Of a DNA stretch of 64,000 nucleotides, positions 52,476 through 61,759 are shown in pieces (within the stretch, counting starts at the first letter, position 1; every line of letters begins with the position of its first letter). Made by a program: the position numbers and the translations under genes. The DNA is taken from the NCBI RefSeq assembly GCF_019145195.1, contig NZ_JAHSTW010000002.1, forward strand, positions 682,001 to 746,000, read 5' to 3'. This DNA comes from Pseudomonas siliginis. GTDB lineage: Bacteria > Pseudomonadota > Gammaproteobacteria > Pseudomonadales > Pseudomonadaceae. The notes beneath the pieces are model-generated. The model was not told the origin of the DNA, ran no database searches, and worked only from the letters and a program-made list of their open reading frames with translations.

Positions 52476-53126
52476 ATGAACACCGCCGCATTGCGCGAGC
52501 AGATCCAAAAAGCCCAACAGCACGAAAAAGACACCGGCCTGCTGACCCGTCAGCTGGAAAGCAAGCTGCCTCACCTGCACCCGGCGATCCAGTTGCCGGA
52601 AGCCGACGCCCAGGGCGTGCTGACGCGTTTTGTCGCCGCCTACATCGATGAAGTACCGGACCTGCTGGATGCAGCCAATGAAGTCGCCAGGGAAGCGGGA
52701 ATCGAATCGCAGATCAAACCGGTGCTGAAAATCGCCGAGCAGTATTTCCTCCAGCCGCCGGCGATCATGGCCGGGCATGTCGGCTTGGACAGCCTGCTCG
52801 ACGAGGCCTATCTGGCACACCGTTTTGTCGAAGAGGTCAACGACCTGTACATCAAGCATTTCGGCCAGCCACTGATCCCCTTGGACATGACGGTCGCCAA
52901 CCTGATTGCTCACCAATTGATCGGTGAGGAATTCGCCAACCAACTGGACGAAGCGGTGCATCACGCGATTGACGAGATGCTCAACGAAGAAAGTTTTGCC
53001 CTGGAATCGGTAGAAGCCTACCGCGAAAAACTCAGCAGCCCGGACACTGGCGCGGCGTGGAAACGCTGGCCGTGCATGAGCCGCCGGTTGGGTGTGGGTC
53101 TGGAACTCGACCAGCCCGCTGCCTGA
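52476..53126 (+). CDS. Conserved hypothetical protein next to the oxidase cluster
   Basis: 216-aa soluble helical protein without transmembrane segments or recognised domain. It starts MNTAALREQIQKAQQHEKDTG at ATG 52476, with CTGGAG upstream; a longer frame opens at 52401 without a ribosome site. Acidic and Leu/Glu-rich, ending in a short basic segment (KRWPCMSRRLG). Homologues sit next to coxBA in other Pseudomonas, where I recall PA0104. Function unknown. Confidence 0.75.
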   Translation: MNTAALREQIQKAQQHEKDTGLLTRQLESKLPHLHPAIQLPEADAQGVLTRFVAAYIDEVPDLLDAANEVAREAGIESQIKPVLKIAEQYFLQPPAIMAGHVGLDSLLDEAYLAHRFVEEVNDLYIKHFGQPLIPLDMTVANLIAHQLIGEEFANQLDEAVHHAIDEMLNEESFALESVEAYREKLSSPDTGAAWKRWPCMSRRLGVGLELDQPAA

Positions 53127-53148
53127 TTTTCTTGTGTCATAAATCCAG

Positions 53149-53238
53149 TGTGGGAGCGAGCCTGCTCGCGAATGCGGTCGATCATTCAACATCTCTGTTG
53201 GCTGATACACCGCTTTCGCGAGCAGGCTCGCTCCCACA
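53149..53238. repeat. REP pair (REPIN), GTGGGAGCGAGCC family
   Basis: Ninety-base inverted pair whose spacer (ATTCAACATCTCTGTTGGCTG) is nearly that of 14738, showing recent common origin. Lies between the conserved hypothetical and the SulP gene. Confidence 0.95.
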
Positions 53239-53262
53239 GGGTTTGCGTTATGAGGTCGACTT

Positions 53263-54789
53263 CTAACCCGCCGCACCAATCCCGGTATTGGTCCGCACCC
53301 GGCCTTCCAGCCGTCGCTTCAACCCACGCGATTCGATCAACAGCTTCGAACCCTTCGCCGCATTCGCCCGGCCCCATTCCTCAAGCAACTCCAGACACGA
53401 ATGGTCGATGTAGCTCAGGTTGTTGAGCGGCACATGCACCGTCGTGCCGTGGGGAATGCTGCCCAGCACTTGAGTCAGCGCCGGCACTTTGAGGAACGTC
53501 GCCGCGCCGACCAGACGCAATTCCATCTCGCCGTCCTGCGGCAAGTCGATCAGGCTGATCTTCAGGCGCGAAGCCTTGAATGCCAGCTTCAACATGGTCA
53601 GACCGAAGCCGATCAGCACACCGGTGAGCAGGTCAGTGAAGATGATCGCCAACGCTGTAGCGGCATAGGTGAACATCGGCATCCGCCCGTACCGACCCAG
53701 ACCACGGAAGGCTTTCAGGTCGACCAGTTTGAAACCGGTATACACCAGCACGCCCGCCAGGCTCGCCACCGGAATGCTTTGCAGCACGCTCGACAGTAAC
53801 AGCACGAATGCCAGCAGCCACAGGCCATGGAAAATCGTCGAGTAGCGCGTGGTCGCACCGGCCTGGACGTTGGCCGAACTGCGCACGATCACTCCGGTCA
53901 TCGGCAGCGCGCCGACCAGACCGCAGAGCATGTTGCCGACACCTTGCGCCGACAGTTCACGGTCGAAGTCCGAACGCACGCCGCTGTGCATGCGGTCCAC
54001 CGCCGCGGCGGACAACAGGGTTTCGGCACTGGCGATAAACGCCACGGCGAACGCGGCAATCAGCAGTGTCGGGTCGGCCAGACTCATCAGGTCGGCTGGC
54101 TTGAGCCAATCGATCGCCTCGGCCAGGTTCGCCGGTACCTCGACGCGCTTGACCTGCAACGCCAGCATCAGGCTCGCCACCGTCGCCAGACCCACACCGA
54201 GCAATGCGCCGGGAATGAAGCGCAGCGAATGCGGGCGGAATTTTTCCCACAGCCACATCACCGCAATCGTCGACAGACCGAGCAGACCCGCCTGCCAGCC
54301 GAACGATGGCAAGGCCTGCGCCACGGCCGCTGGGAACGCCGTGAGGTTGTCCAGCCCGGAAGGCTGCGGCTTGGCATCGAGCATCACATGGATTTGCGAG
54401 AGCACAATCAACACGCCAATGCCCGCGAGCATGCCGTAGACCACCGCTGGCGCCGTGACCCGAAACCAGCAGCCAAGCTTCAGTCGCCCGGCGACCAGTT
54501 GCAGAAAACCGGCGAGCAGCAGGATCGGTCCGAGCATCTCGACGCCATGCTGGCGCACCAGCTCGAAAACCAGCACTGCCAGACCCGCCGCCGGACCGCT
54601 GACCTGCAACGGCGACCCCGCCAGCCAACCGACCACCAGACCGCCGATGATGCCGGTGATCAGACCCTTGGCCGGCGGCAGCCCTGAGGCAATCGCGATG
54701 CCCATGCACAGCGGCAGGGCGACCAGAAACACAACCACGGAGGCGAGCAGCTCCCGTGGCAACACAGCTTTCAATTGAGCCGCACGCAT
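53263..54789 (-). CDS. SulP-family anion transporter with STAS domain
   Basis: 508-aa SulP transporter with about 12 hydrophobic helices (LPRELLASVVVFLVALPLCMG first) and family loops such as GLVVGWLAGSPLQVSGPAAGLA near 60. The C-terminal STAS domain (about 425-505) shows VHVPLNNLSYIDHSCLELLEEW. Its gene is 90 nt downstream of a carbonic anhydrase on the same strand, which suggests bicarbonate or another oxyanion as substrate; sulfate is also possible. Overall charge and loops do not decide between them. Confidence 0.85.
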   Translation of the reverse strand: MRAAQLKAVLPRELLASVVVFLVALPLCMGIAIASGLPPAKGLITGIIGGLVVGWLAGSPLQVSGPAAGLAVLVFELVRQHGVEMLGPILLLAGFLQLVAGRLKLGCWFRVTAPAVVYGMLAGIGVLIVLSQIHVMLDAKPQPSGLDNLTAFPAAVAQALPSFGWQAGLLGLSTIAVMWLWEKFRPHSLRFIPGALLGVGLATVASLMLALQVKRVEVPANLAEAIDWLKPADLMSLADPTLLIAAFAVAFIASAETLLSAAAVDRMHSGVRSDFDRELSAQGVGNMLCGLVGALPMTGVIVRSSANVQAGATTRYSTIFHGLWLLAFVLLLSSVLQSIPVASLAGVLVYTGFKLVDLKAFRGLGRYGRMPMFTYAATALAIIFTDLLTGVLIGFGLTMLKLAFKASRLKISLIDLPQDGEMELRLVGAATFLKVPALTQVLGSIPHGTTVHVPLNNLSYIDHSCLELLEEWGRANAAKGSKLLIESRGLKRRLEGRVRTNTGIGAAG

Positions 54790-54879
54790 GGCGATTCTCC
54801 CGAAGTTTTCTTCAGGCGTGGCGAGGCCGGACCGCTGAATCAGCGGCCGGCGTCATACCACACAGATTGTTGGGAAGAT

Positions 54880-55608
54880 TTAGAAGCGCGCTTTGGGCGT
54901 CGCCACAGGAATCGGATGGCTGCCGTCGAGAGGCAGGAAACGACCCTGGTCCGCGTCGTAAGCTTTGATTTCGCTGGTTTCGATGTTGTAGACCCAGCCA
55001 TGGATGAACAGATGACCGTTCGCCATGCGCGAGGCTACCGAAGGATGGGTACGCAAGTGCTGCAGTTGGGCGATGACGTTTTCCTCGGTGAGGATCGGCA
55101 TGCTGTCTTTTTCGTCGGTGCAGTTGCAGTTGTCGTGCACCATGGTTTTCGCGACTTCAGCGTGGCGCAGCCAGGCTTTGACCGTCGGCATTTTTTCCAG
55201 GCTGTCGGGGTTGAGTACCGCGCGCATGGCGCCGCAATCGGAGTGGCCGCAAATGATGATGTGTTGCACGCCCAGCGCCAGTACCGCGTATTCGATCGCG
55301 GTGGACACGCCGCCGTTCATCTGACCGTAGGGCGGCACTACGTTGCCGACGTTACGGGTGACGAACAGATCGCCCGGCGAGCTCTGGGTGATCAGCTCGG
55401 GAACGATGCGCGAGTCGGCGCAGGTGATGAACATCGCCTTGGGCGCCTGAGCGGTGGCGAGCTTCTTGAACAGTTCTTCCTGCTGCGGAAAAACGTCATG
55501 ATGAAAGCGTAAAAAGCCATCAACGATCTGTCGCAGTGCTGCATCGGCGGATTGTGCTTCAGGGCTTTGCGCCGAGGCAGCCAACGACTGTTTATCCTTG
55601 TCACTCAT
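54880..55608 (-). CDS. Beta-class carbonic anhydrase
   Basis: 242-aa beta-carbonic anhydrase. Zinc ligands and catalytic dyad: FITCADSRIVPE near 58 (Cys, Asp, Arg) and IIICGHSDCGAMRA near 120 (His, Cys), with the RNVGNVVPPYG loop. It interconverts CO2 and bicarbonate and probably works with the adjacent SulP transporter. N-terminal 30 residues are polar and variable. ATG 55608. Confidence 0.93.
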   Translation of the reverse strand: MSDKDKQSLAASAQSPEAQSADAALRQIVDGFLRFHHDVFPQQEELFKKLATAQAPKAMFITCADSRIVPELITQSSPGDLFVTRNVGNVVPPYGQMNGGVSTAIEYAVLALGVQHIIICGHSDCGAMRAVLNPDSLEKMPTVKAWLRHAEVAKTMVHDNCNCTDEKDSMPILTEENVIAQLQHLRTHPSVASRMANGHLFIHGWVYNIETSEIKAYDADQGRFLPLDGSHPIPVATPKARF

Positions 55609-55845
55609 GATTCATCCTCTTGTGCGGATTCAGGGAGTCTTCCCCGGTATTCCGGTATGAAGCCAGTGGCTGTTTAAACCATCCGGGTCATCCCGACCCG
55701 TCAGTCACTCGATGAACAAGGTAGCCGCCGAAACTTAACTGAAACTGAATCAAACGCTCTAGAACGTGTGTTCCAGGTCACAAAAAACGTGACCGGCGTG
55801 TTTCGGCGGAAGGATTCCAACCCGTCAACCCAAAGCCAATTGTCG

Positions 55846-56904
55846 CTAAATCAACGACATCTGGCGACCCGGCGGACAGAAGGCCGAGCAGTCGAGGTTA
55901 TAGCCCTCGCGTTTGTTCAGGCCAAGCTTTTTGATGGCCTTGGCAAATCTTTGTGCGAGCAGGTCGGCAAACGGTCCTTCGCCGCGCATCCGCGCACCGA
56001 AACGGCTGTCGTAGAGTTCGCCGCCGCGACTCTGGCGGATCAGGCTCAGCACATGGGCGGCACGTTGCGGATAGTGCGCCTGCAACCACTCCTCGAACAG
56101 CGGCGCGACTTCCAGCGGCAGGCGCAGCATCATGTAGGCGGCGCTTTGCGCACCGGCGGTGTGGGCCTCGGTGAGCAGGCTTTCGATTTCGCTGTCATTG
56201 ATCATCGGAATCATCGGCGAACACAGCACGCCGACCGGAATGCCTGCTTCACGCATCACCCGGATCGCGCGCAGGCGTGCCTTGGGCGCAGCGGCGCGGG
56301 GTTCGAGGATGCGTTTGAGTTCATCATCCAGCGTGGTCAAGCTGATCATCACCGTTACCAGCCGTTGCTGCGCCAACTCGGTCAGCAAATCGAGATCGCG
56401 CAGAATCAGCGAACCTTTGGTGACAATGGTCACCGGATGCCGGTAACGCAGCAGCACTTCCAGGGTCTGACGGGTGATTTTGTATTCGCGCTCGATGGGC
56501 TGATACGGGTCGGTATTGGAGCCGAGATTGATCGGCGCACATTGATAGCCGGGTTTGCTCAGTTGTTCCTCGAGGACCTGGGCGGCATTGGTCTTGGCAA
56601 TCAGCCGGGTTTCGAAATCGAGGCCCGGCGACATGTCCCAGTAGGCGTGGCTGGGCCGTGCGTAGCAATAGATGCAGCCGTGTTCGCAGCCGCGATAGGG
56701 ATTTATCGAACGGTCGAAGGGCAGATCCGGCGAGGTGTTGCGGCTGATGATCGATTTGGCCTTCTCGATGATCACTTCGGTGTTTTGCGTCTCTGGCACT
56801 TCCTGATACCAGCCATCGTCCTCGGCCACCGAACGACTGGGGGCAAAGCGGTTGTGCGGGTTGGTCGCGGTGCCGCGACCGCGAGGTGGCAATGGAGTAG
56901 ACAT
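55846..56904 (-). CDS. Radical SAM protein, PA0069 family, LexA-regulated
   Basis: 352-aa radical SAM enzyme related to spore photoproduct lyase. The [4Fe-4S] motif CxxxCxxC is YRGCEHGCIYCYARPSH near 72-80. The rest is a TIM-barrel with VTIVTKGSLILRDLDLL and CSPMIPMINDSEI. The promoter is covered by a LexA box, and the P. aeruginosa homologue is in the LexA regulon. Chemistry unknown; a DNA repair role is possible but unproven. The ATG lies 5 nt after the palindrome, with no ribosome site between. Confidence 0.88.
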   Translation of the reverse strand: MSTPLPPRGRGTATNPHNRFAPSRSVAEDDGWYQEVPETQNTEVIIEKAKSIISRNTSPDLPFDRSINPYRGCEHGCIYCYARPSHAYWDMSPGLDFETRLIAKTNAAQVLEEQLSKPGYQCAPINLGSNTDPYQPIEREYKITRQTLEVLLRYRHPVTIVTKGSLILRDLDLLTELAQQRLVTVMISLTTLDDELKRILEPRAAAPKARLRAIRVMREAGIPVGVLCSPMIPMINDSEIESLLTEAHTAGAQSAAYMMLRLPLEVAPLFEEWLQAHYPQRAAHVLSLIRQSRGGELYDSRFGARMRGEGPFADLLAQRFAKAIKKLGLNKREGYNLDCSAFCPPGRQMSLI

Positions 56905-56909
56905 GAAAA

Positions 56910-56945
56910 CGCCCCGATACTGTATATGTGCACAGTATCGGGGCG
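56910..56945. promoter_or_regulatory. LexA operator inside a 14-bp perfect inverted repeat
   Basis: CGCCCCGATACTGT-ATATGTGC-ACAGTATCGGGGCG is a perfect inverted repeat with an 8-nt centre. Within it CTGT-ATATGTGC-ACAG (56920-56935) matches the LexA consensus CTGT-N8-ACAG at all eight fixed positions. It lies immediately upstream of the radical SAM start on the minus strand and should make that gene SOS inducible. Confidence 0.85.
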
Positions 56946-56978
56946 ATCCTCATCTGGCTAGTGCCGCCGGGCGAGTGG

Positions 56979-58280
56979 TCAGTTGTGTTGCGTCACTTGG
57001 CCCAGATCGTCACCGGAGGTCTGCTTCATATCCTCGGTACGCAACTCGGCAACATCGGCAGCTTTCACCGGTGCACCCTTGTTGCCCCAGCTGCCACGAA
57101 TGAAACTCACCACATCCGCGACTTCCTGATCCGACAGGCGCCAGGCGAAACCGGGCATGGTGAAGGTCGATGGCGCGGTGTGTGTCGCCGGCAAAGTCCC
57201 GCCCTTGAGCACGATGTGAATCAGCGAGGTCGGATCGTCGGTTTGCAGCACCGGATTGCCCGCCAGCGCCGGGAACACCCGGGTGTAGCCATGACCATCG
57301 GTACGGTGGCAGGCCGCGCAGTTGTCGATGTACACCGACGCGCCGCGTTGGCTGTCGTCACCGTTCCACAGCGCTTTGGCTACTTTCTCGTCGTACTGAT
57401 GCGGCTGATCCGCCGGGTCATTGGCCGGCAGTGATTTGAGATAGCGGGCAATCGCGGTGAGGTCGGCGTCGCTCATGTACTGCATGCTGTGGGTGACCAC
57501 ATCGCTCATGCCGCCGAACACTGCGCTGCGATCACTGCGCCCGGTCTTGAGGAACTGCACCAGTTGTTCTTCGCTCCAGCTGCCGAGGCCATCCTTGTGA
57601 TCGCCGCGCAGGCTCTTGGCGATCCAGCCTTCCAGCGGCGCGCTGCCAGCGAGGAATTCGCTGCCGTCCGCCGCGCTCAGGGATTTTTCCTGCATGGTCA
57701 GCGCACGCGGGGTGTGACAGGCACCGCAGTGGCCGAGGCCTTCGACCAGATATGCCCCGCGATCGATTACCGGATCGGCCGACGTGGCCTGGTAATCCTC
57801 GACCTTCGGCGCGAACAGCCAGCGCCAGCCCATCAGCGGCCAGCGCATGCTCAACGGCCACGGAATGTCGCTGGCCTTGTTCTCCTGCGCCACCGGTTCG
57901 ACGCCGTGCATGAAATACGCATACAGCGCCTGCATGTCGGCCTGGTTGACCCGCGCGTAGGACGGATACGGCATCGCCGGGTACAACGTGCTGCCGTTTT
58001 TGGCCACACCGTGGCGCACGGCCTGATCGAAGTCTTCGAAGCTGTAGTCGCCCAGACCGGTCTTGTCCGGGGTGATGTTGGTCGAGTAGATCGTGCCGAT
58101 CGGCGTCTCCATCGGCAGACCGCCGGCGAACGGCTTGCCGCCCTTGGCCGTGTGGCAGGCCACGCAGTCGCCGGCGCGGGCGAGGTATTCGCCTTTTTTG
58201 ATCAAGGCTTGATCAACTTCAGCCGCATGGATAGCGGCGCTGCCGAGCAGGGCGAGGGTGGCGATAACGAAAGTTTTCAT
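56979..58280 (-). CDS. Gluconate 2-dehydrogenase, triheme cytochrome c subunit
   Basis: 433-aa membrane-bound cytochrome: signal MKTFVIATLALLGSAAIHA, then three CxxCH heme sites: CVACHTAKG near 38, CGACHTPR near 188 and CAACHRTDG near 325. It accepts electrons from the FAD subunit and passes them to ubiquinone or the respiratory chain. ATG 58280 was preferred over ATG 58286 because AGGAG then has 8-nt spacing. It follows the FAD subunit gene and ends the operon. Related cytochromes serve aldehyde or alcohol dehydrogenases, but the partner here is the GMC enzyme. Confidence 0.9.
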   Translation of the reverse strand: MKTFVIATLALLGSAAIHAAEVDQALIKKGEYLARAGDCVACHTAKGGKPFAGGLPMETPIGTIYSTNITPDKTGLGDYSFEDFDQAVRHGVAKNGSTLYPAMPYPSYARVNQADMQALYAYFMHGVEPVAQENKASDIPWPLSMRWPLMGWRWLFAPKVEDYQATSADPVIDRGAYLVEGLGHCGACHTPRALTMQEKSLSAADGSEFLAGSAPLEGWIAKSLRGDHKDGLGSWSEEQLVQFLKTGRSDRSAVFGGMSDVVTHSMQYMSDADLTAIARYLKSLPANDPADQPHQYDEKVAKALWNGDDSQRGASVYIDNCAACHRTDGHGYTRVFPALAGNPVLQTDDPTSLIHIVLKGGTLPATHTAPSTFTMPGFAWRLSDQEVADVVSFIRGSWGNKGAPVKAADVAELRTEDMKQTSGDDLGQVTQHN

Positions 58281-58292
58281 GGTCATCGCTCC

Positions 58293-60077
58293 TTAAGCCT
58301 GCACCAGCGGGCCGGGGTTTTTCAGGTACTGCTCGCGGATCGCTTTTGCCGACCAGTAGGTCAGCGCCGCCACCAGCCCGGTCGGGTTGTAGCCCAGGCC
58401 CTGCGGGAACGCCGAGGCGCCCGGGACGAAAACGTTGTGCACGTCCCAGCTCTGCAAATAGCGGTTCAGCGCGCTGGTCTTCGGATCGGTGCCCATGATC
58501 GCGCCACCGTTGAGGTGGGTGGTCTGGTACGAGGCGGTGTTGAAGTGGTCGTCGACCTGCTTGCCGATCACCGCAATGGCTTTCGGGCCCATGGCTTGGG
58601 CGATCTTGCCCATTTTCTCGACCATGAAGCGGTTCATCTTGATGTCGTTTTCCTGCCAGTCGAAGGTCATGCGCAGCAGCGGCAGGCCGTAGGCATCGCG
58701 GTACACCGGGTCGAGATCGAGGTAGTTGCCACGGTAGGACTGATGCGCGCCGTGGGCGTCCATTGACACCTGGTGGGTGTAGTAATCGGCGGTGGCGCGT
58801 TTCCACGCGCTGCCCCAGGCCGGTGTGCCCGGCGGGTTGGAAGTACCGGCAATCGGGCGGCTGCCAGCCTGGTTGACCCACATCGGCGAACCGCCGACGA
58901 AGCCGTGCGGGCCGTGATCGAAGTTATCGGCGTTGAAGTCGTCCACCGCCACGCCGTTGCCGCCAGCGCCAATGAAGTTGTTGGTGTGGGTGTCCTTGTC
59001 GAAGAAGGCCTTGATAGTAGCCATGTTCTGGTAGGCGAAGTTACGCCCGACCACGCCTTCGCCGCTGATCGGATCGTAGGGTTTGCCGATCCCGGAGAGC
59101 AGCATCAGACGCACGTTGTGCAACTGGAAGGCGCCGAGGATCACCAGATCCGCCGGCTGCTCGATCTCGCGGCCCTGGCCGTCGATGTAGGTGACGCCGG
59201 TGGCTTTGGACTTGCTGCTGTCGAGGTTGACCCGCAGCACATGGGAGTTGGGCCGCAGCTCGAAATTCGGCAGGGGCTTGAGCGCCGGCAGAATGTTCAC
59301 GTTCGGCGAGGCTTTGGAATACATGTAGCAGACGTAGCCGCTGCAGAAACCGCAGAAATTGCACGGCCCCATCTGTGCGCCGTAGGGATTGGTGTATGGC
59401 CCTGAAGTATTTGCCGAAGGCAGGTTGTAGGGTTTGTAACCGACTTCTGTGGCCGCTTTGCCGAACAGCTGTGCAGATACGGTGTTCTTCTGCGCTTCAA
59501 GCGGGAACGGGTTGGAGCGATCCGCCGCGTATGGGTTGCCGCCCTTGCCCTGGCCGACCAATTGGCCTTTCACGGTCCAGGCCTGGCCGGAGGTGCCGAA
59601 GACTTTTTCCGCGAAGTCGAAAAACGGTTCCAGCTCTTCATAGCTGACGCCGAAATCCTGAATGGTCATGTCTTTGGGGATGAAGCTTTTGCCGTAGCGT
59701 TCTTCGTAGTGGCTGCGTATACGCAACTCGATCGGGTCGACGCGAAAGTGCACGCCCGACCAGTGCAGACCGGCGCCGCCGACGCCATTACCCGGCAAAA
59801 ACGCGCCCAACTGGCGGTTGGGCAGGGCGATGTCGTTGACGCTGTGGCGAATGGTCACCGTCTCTTTGGAGATGTCCTGAAAGAGCTTTTTCCGCACGCT
59901 GTAGGTGAGTTCGTCGATCACCTGTGGATAGTTGCCGTCGGGGTAAGTGTCCTGCATCGGCCCGCGCTCCAGCGCCAGCACGTTGAGACCCGCTTCGGTC
60001 AGCTCTTTGGCCATGATCGCGCCGGTCCAGCCGAAACCGACGATGACTGCATCAACCTTCTTCATTACCGTTGCCAT
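58293..60077 (-). CDS. Gluconate 2-dehydrogenase, FAD (GMC) subunit
   Basis: 594-aa GMC-family flavoprotein. FAD-binding starts VDAVIVGFGWTGAIMAKEL near 7, with the second glycine motif GNGVGGAGLHWSG near 106. C-terminal active-site region: HLNGGAIMGTDPKTSALNRYL and ASAFPQGLGYNPTG. It oxidises D-gluconate to 2-ketogluconate in the periplasm; it is exported with the Tat-signal small subunit. ATG 60077 begins MATVMKKVDAVIVGFG. Two nt separate it from the small subunit. Confidence 0.92.
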   Translation of the reverse strand: MATVMKKVDAVIVGFGWTGAIMAKELTEAGLNVLALERGPMQDTYPDGNYPQVIDELTYSVRKKLFQDISKETVTIRHSVNDIALPNRQLGAFLPGNGVGGAGLHWSGVHFRVDPIELRIRSHYEERYGKSFIPKDMTIQDFGVSYEELEPFFDFAEKVFGTSGQAWTVKGQLVGQGKGGNPYAADRSNPFPLEAQKNTVSAQLFGKAATEVGYKPYNLPSANTSGPYTNPYGAQMGPCNFCGFCSGYVCYMYSKASPNVNILPALKPLPNFELRPNSHVLRVNLDSSKSKATGVTYIDGQGREIEQPADLVILGAFQLHNVRLMLLSGIGKPYDPISGEGVVGRNFAYQNMATIKAFFDKDTHTNNFIGAGGNGVAVDDFNADNFDHGPHGFVGGSPMWVNQAGSRPIAGTSNPPGTPAWGSAWKRATADYYTHQVSMDAHGAHQSYRGNYLDLDPVYRDAYGLPLLRMTFDWQENDIKMNRFMVEKMGKIAQAMGPKAIAVIGKQVDDHFNTASYQTTHLNGGAIMGTDPKTSALNRYLQSWDVHNVFVPGASAFPQGLGYNPTGLVAALTYWSAKAIREQYLKNPGPLVQA

Positions 60078-60079
60078 GC

Positions 60080-60826
60080 TTACGCCCTCTCTCCGCGAAT
60101 CGACACTGCCGGGAAGGGGTATTGCTCGTTGCGTTCCACCCAATCCATGAAATCGGCGCGGGCGCCGGGGAAACCGATCATCGTCCAGCCGACCATGCCT
60201 TTATTGCCACCGTGGATCGGGTCGCAGAAGAAACCTTCCTTGGTGTTTTGCAGCAGCAGATTGAAGAAAATCTTCGCCGGCACCGCATCGAACTGCGGCT
60301 TGCCAGCTTCAAGTTGCTTGAGCAAATCGTCTCGGGTAGCGCTGTCTTGCTCGGCAAATGTTTTACCGCTGAGACCTTTTACCCACTGCTCCGTGGCGGC
60401 GATGCCGAGGCGATAGATGTCTTTGGGCACCAGTTTGCTCTGCCAACCCATCTCCGGCGCAGCGTCGGCATTGAACGGGCCTTGCATGTACCACAGGGCA
60501 CCGGCGGCGTACGGCGTGTTCATCTGGCGGTCGATGTATTCCGGCACGCCGGCTTCAAGCGCGCCCGGGCCTTGCGCGTCGTTGGGGATCAACTGGGCGA
60601 CGGCGGCATTGATGAATGCCCATTCTTCAGCGGTGAAAAAGCTCGGCTGATAATCACCGGCGCCAGCAGCGGCCGGTTTTGCTGCGGCCGGCGCCGGTGT
60701 GCTTTCAGGTGCGGCTTGCAGCACGCTGCTGCCCAGGCCGGTACCGGCAAGCGTGACCACCGGAATCAGGGTCAGGGATTTGCGCAAGAACTCACGCCGC
60801 GGGTTGTCTCGATCTTGATCAGACAT
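60080..60826 (-). CDS. Gluconate 2-dehydrogenase, small (gamma) subunit with Tat signal
   Basis: 248-aa subunit of the gluconate 2-dehydrogenase gamma (subunit 3) family. The N-terminus has a Tat signal with the twin arginine NPRREFLRKSLTLIPVVTLAG. The mature domain pattern FFTAEEWAFINAAVAQLIP is typical. It carries the cofactor-less FAD subunit across the membrane. Start at ATG 60826 has GAGGTG upstream; a longer frame stays open. First gene of the three-gene operon. Confidence 0.92.
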   Translation of the reverse strand: MSDQDRDNPRREFLRKSLTLIPVVTLAGTGLGSSVLQAAPESTPAPAAAKPAAAGAGDYQPSFFTAEEWAFINAAVAQLIPNDAQGPGALEAGVPEYIDRQMNTPYAAGALWYMQGPFNADAAPEMGWQSKLVPKDIYRLGIAATEQWVKGLSGKTFAEQDSATRDDLLKQLEAGKPQFDAVPAKIFFNLLLQNTKEGFFCDPIHGGNKGMVGWTMIGFPGARADFMDWVERNEQYPFPAVSIRGERA

Positions 60827-61106
60827 GGGGGGCACCTCATCAGGCATAGAAGTCAGCCGCTTCTGCGAGCAGCTCGAGGAATTTTGCGTCGCGATGACGA
60901 GGGTCTGTCCCGAAAAAGGGCGCCACGTCTGCAACATCATGTGACAAATGGTAGCAGGCTAAGCATCAAGAAAAACCGTTTTCCTGGAAAAAAGCCCGGT
61001 GAGGCGCCGATTCACGTTTCTTTGACGACCGGCTCACGGCGCGTTGACCGCTCAAAAGCGAAGCTGCAATTCCTCCCATGAAGATTGCCGAAACGGTCAG
61101 CCCAGC

Positions 61107-61754
61107 ATGTCTCGAGTGCGCTTTTTCCCCGCGTTATGTTTTTCGCTTGTTGCACTGTTGCATGGCATTGCCGCCCGGGCGGCCGACGCCACGGCATCTC
61201 GCCCGGCCGAGTGGGCACAGCCGGTCGAGGTGCAGTTCAACCTGTTCCGCATGTCTCCGACGCTGTATCGCAGCGCCTTGCCCAGCCGCAGTGCGGTGCC
61301 GCTGTTGAACGATCTGCATGTCGTCACTGTAATCAACTTCCTGCCTGACGCTGATAGCGACTGGCTCTCCGCGCCGGGCATCAAGCAAGTGCAGCTGCCG
61401 TATCGCACCAACCACGTCGACGACAGCGATGTGCTCAAGGCTCTGCGCGCGATTCAGTCCGCCGAAGCCGACGGCCCGGTGCTCATGCACTGCAAGCACG
61501 GTTCTGACCGCACCGGCCTGATGGCAGCGATGTACCGCGTGGTGGTGCAGGGCTGGAGCAAAGAGCAGGCGCTCAAGGAAATGACCGAGGGCGGTTTTGG
61601 TGACAGTCAGCATTTCCACGACAGCGTGCGCTACGTGATGCAGGCCGATGTCGATCGGTTGCACGAAGCCTTGATCAATGGCGAATGCAGCACCAGTGCA
61701 TTCGCCATGTGTTCGATGAAGAGCTGGTTCGACTCGGCGCACGTTCAGCGTTGA
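61107..61754 (+). CDS. Exported dual-specificity/tyrosine phosphatase
   Basis: 215-aa protein with a signal peptide (VRFFPALCFSLVALLHGIAARA) and a tyrosine/dual-specificity phosphatase domain. The P-loop reads VLMHCKHGSDRTG near 134 (HCxxGxxR), and the general-acid Asp lies in a loop near 110. It is probably periplasmic, with unknown substrate. ATG 61107 was chosen for the signal peptide; a TTG frame start at 61044 is less likely. It is convergent with the M3 peptidase gene, 5 nt from its stop. Confidence 0.82.
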   Translation: MSRVRFFPALCFSLVALLHGIAARAADATASRPAEWAQPVEVQFNLFRMSPTLYRSALPSRSAVPLLNDLHVVTVINFLPDADSDWLSAPGIKQVQLPYRTNHVDDSDVLKALRAIQSAEADGPVLMHCKHGSDRTGLMAAMYRVVVQGWSKEQALKEMTEGGFGDSQHFHDSVRYVMQADVDRLHEALINGECSTSAFAMCSMKSWFDSAHVQR

Positions 61755-61759
61755 TCAGC

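Noticed and set aside
53827..54687. Plus-strand frame opposite the SulP gene
   Set aside because: Low-complexity Arg/His/Gln-rich translation; the SulP protein on the minus strand has clear helices and a STAS domain.
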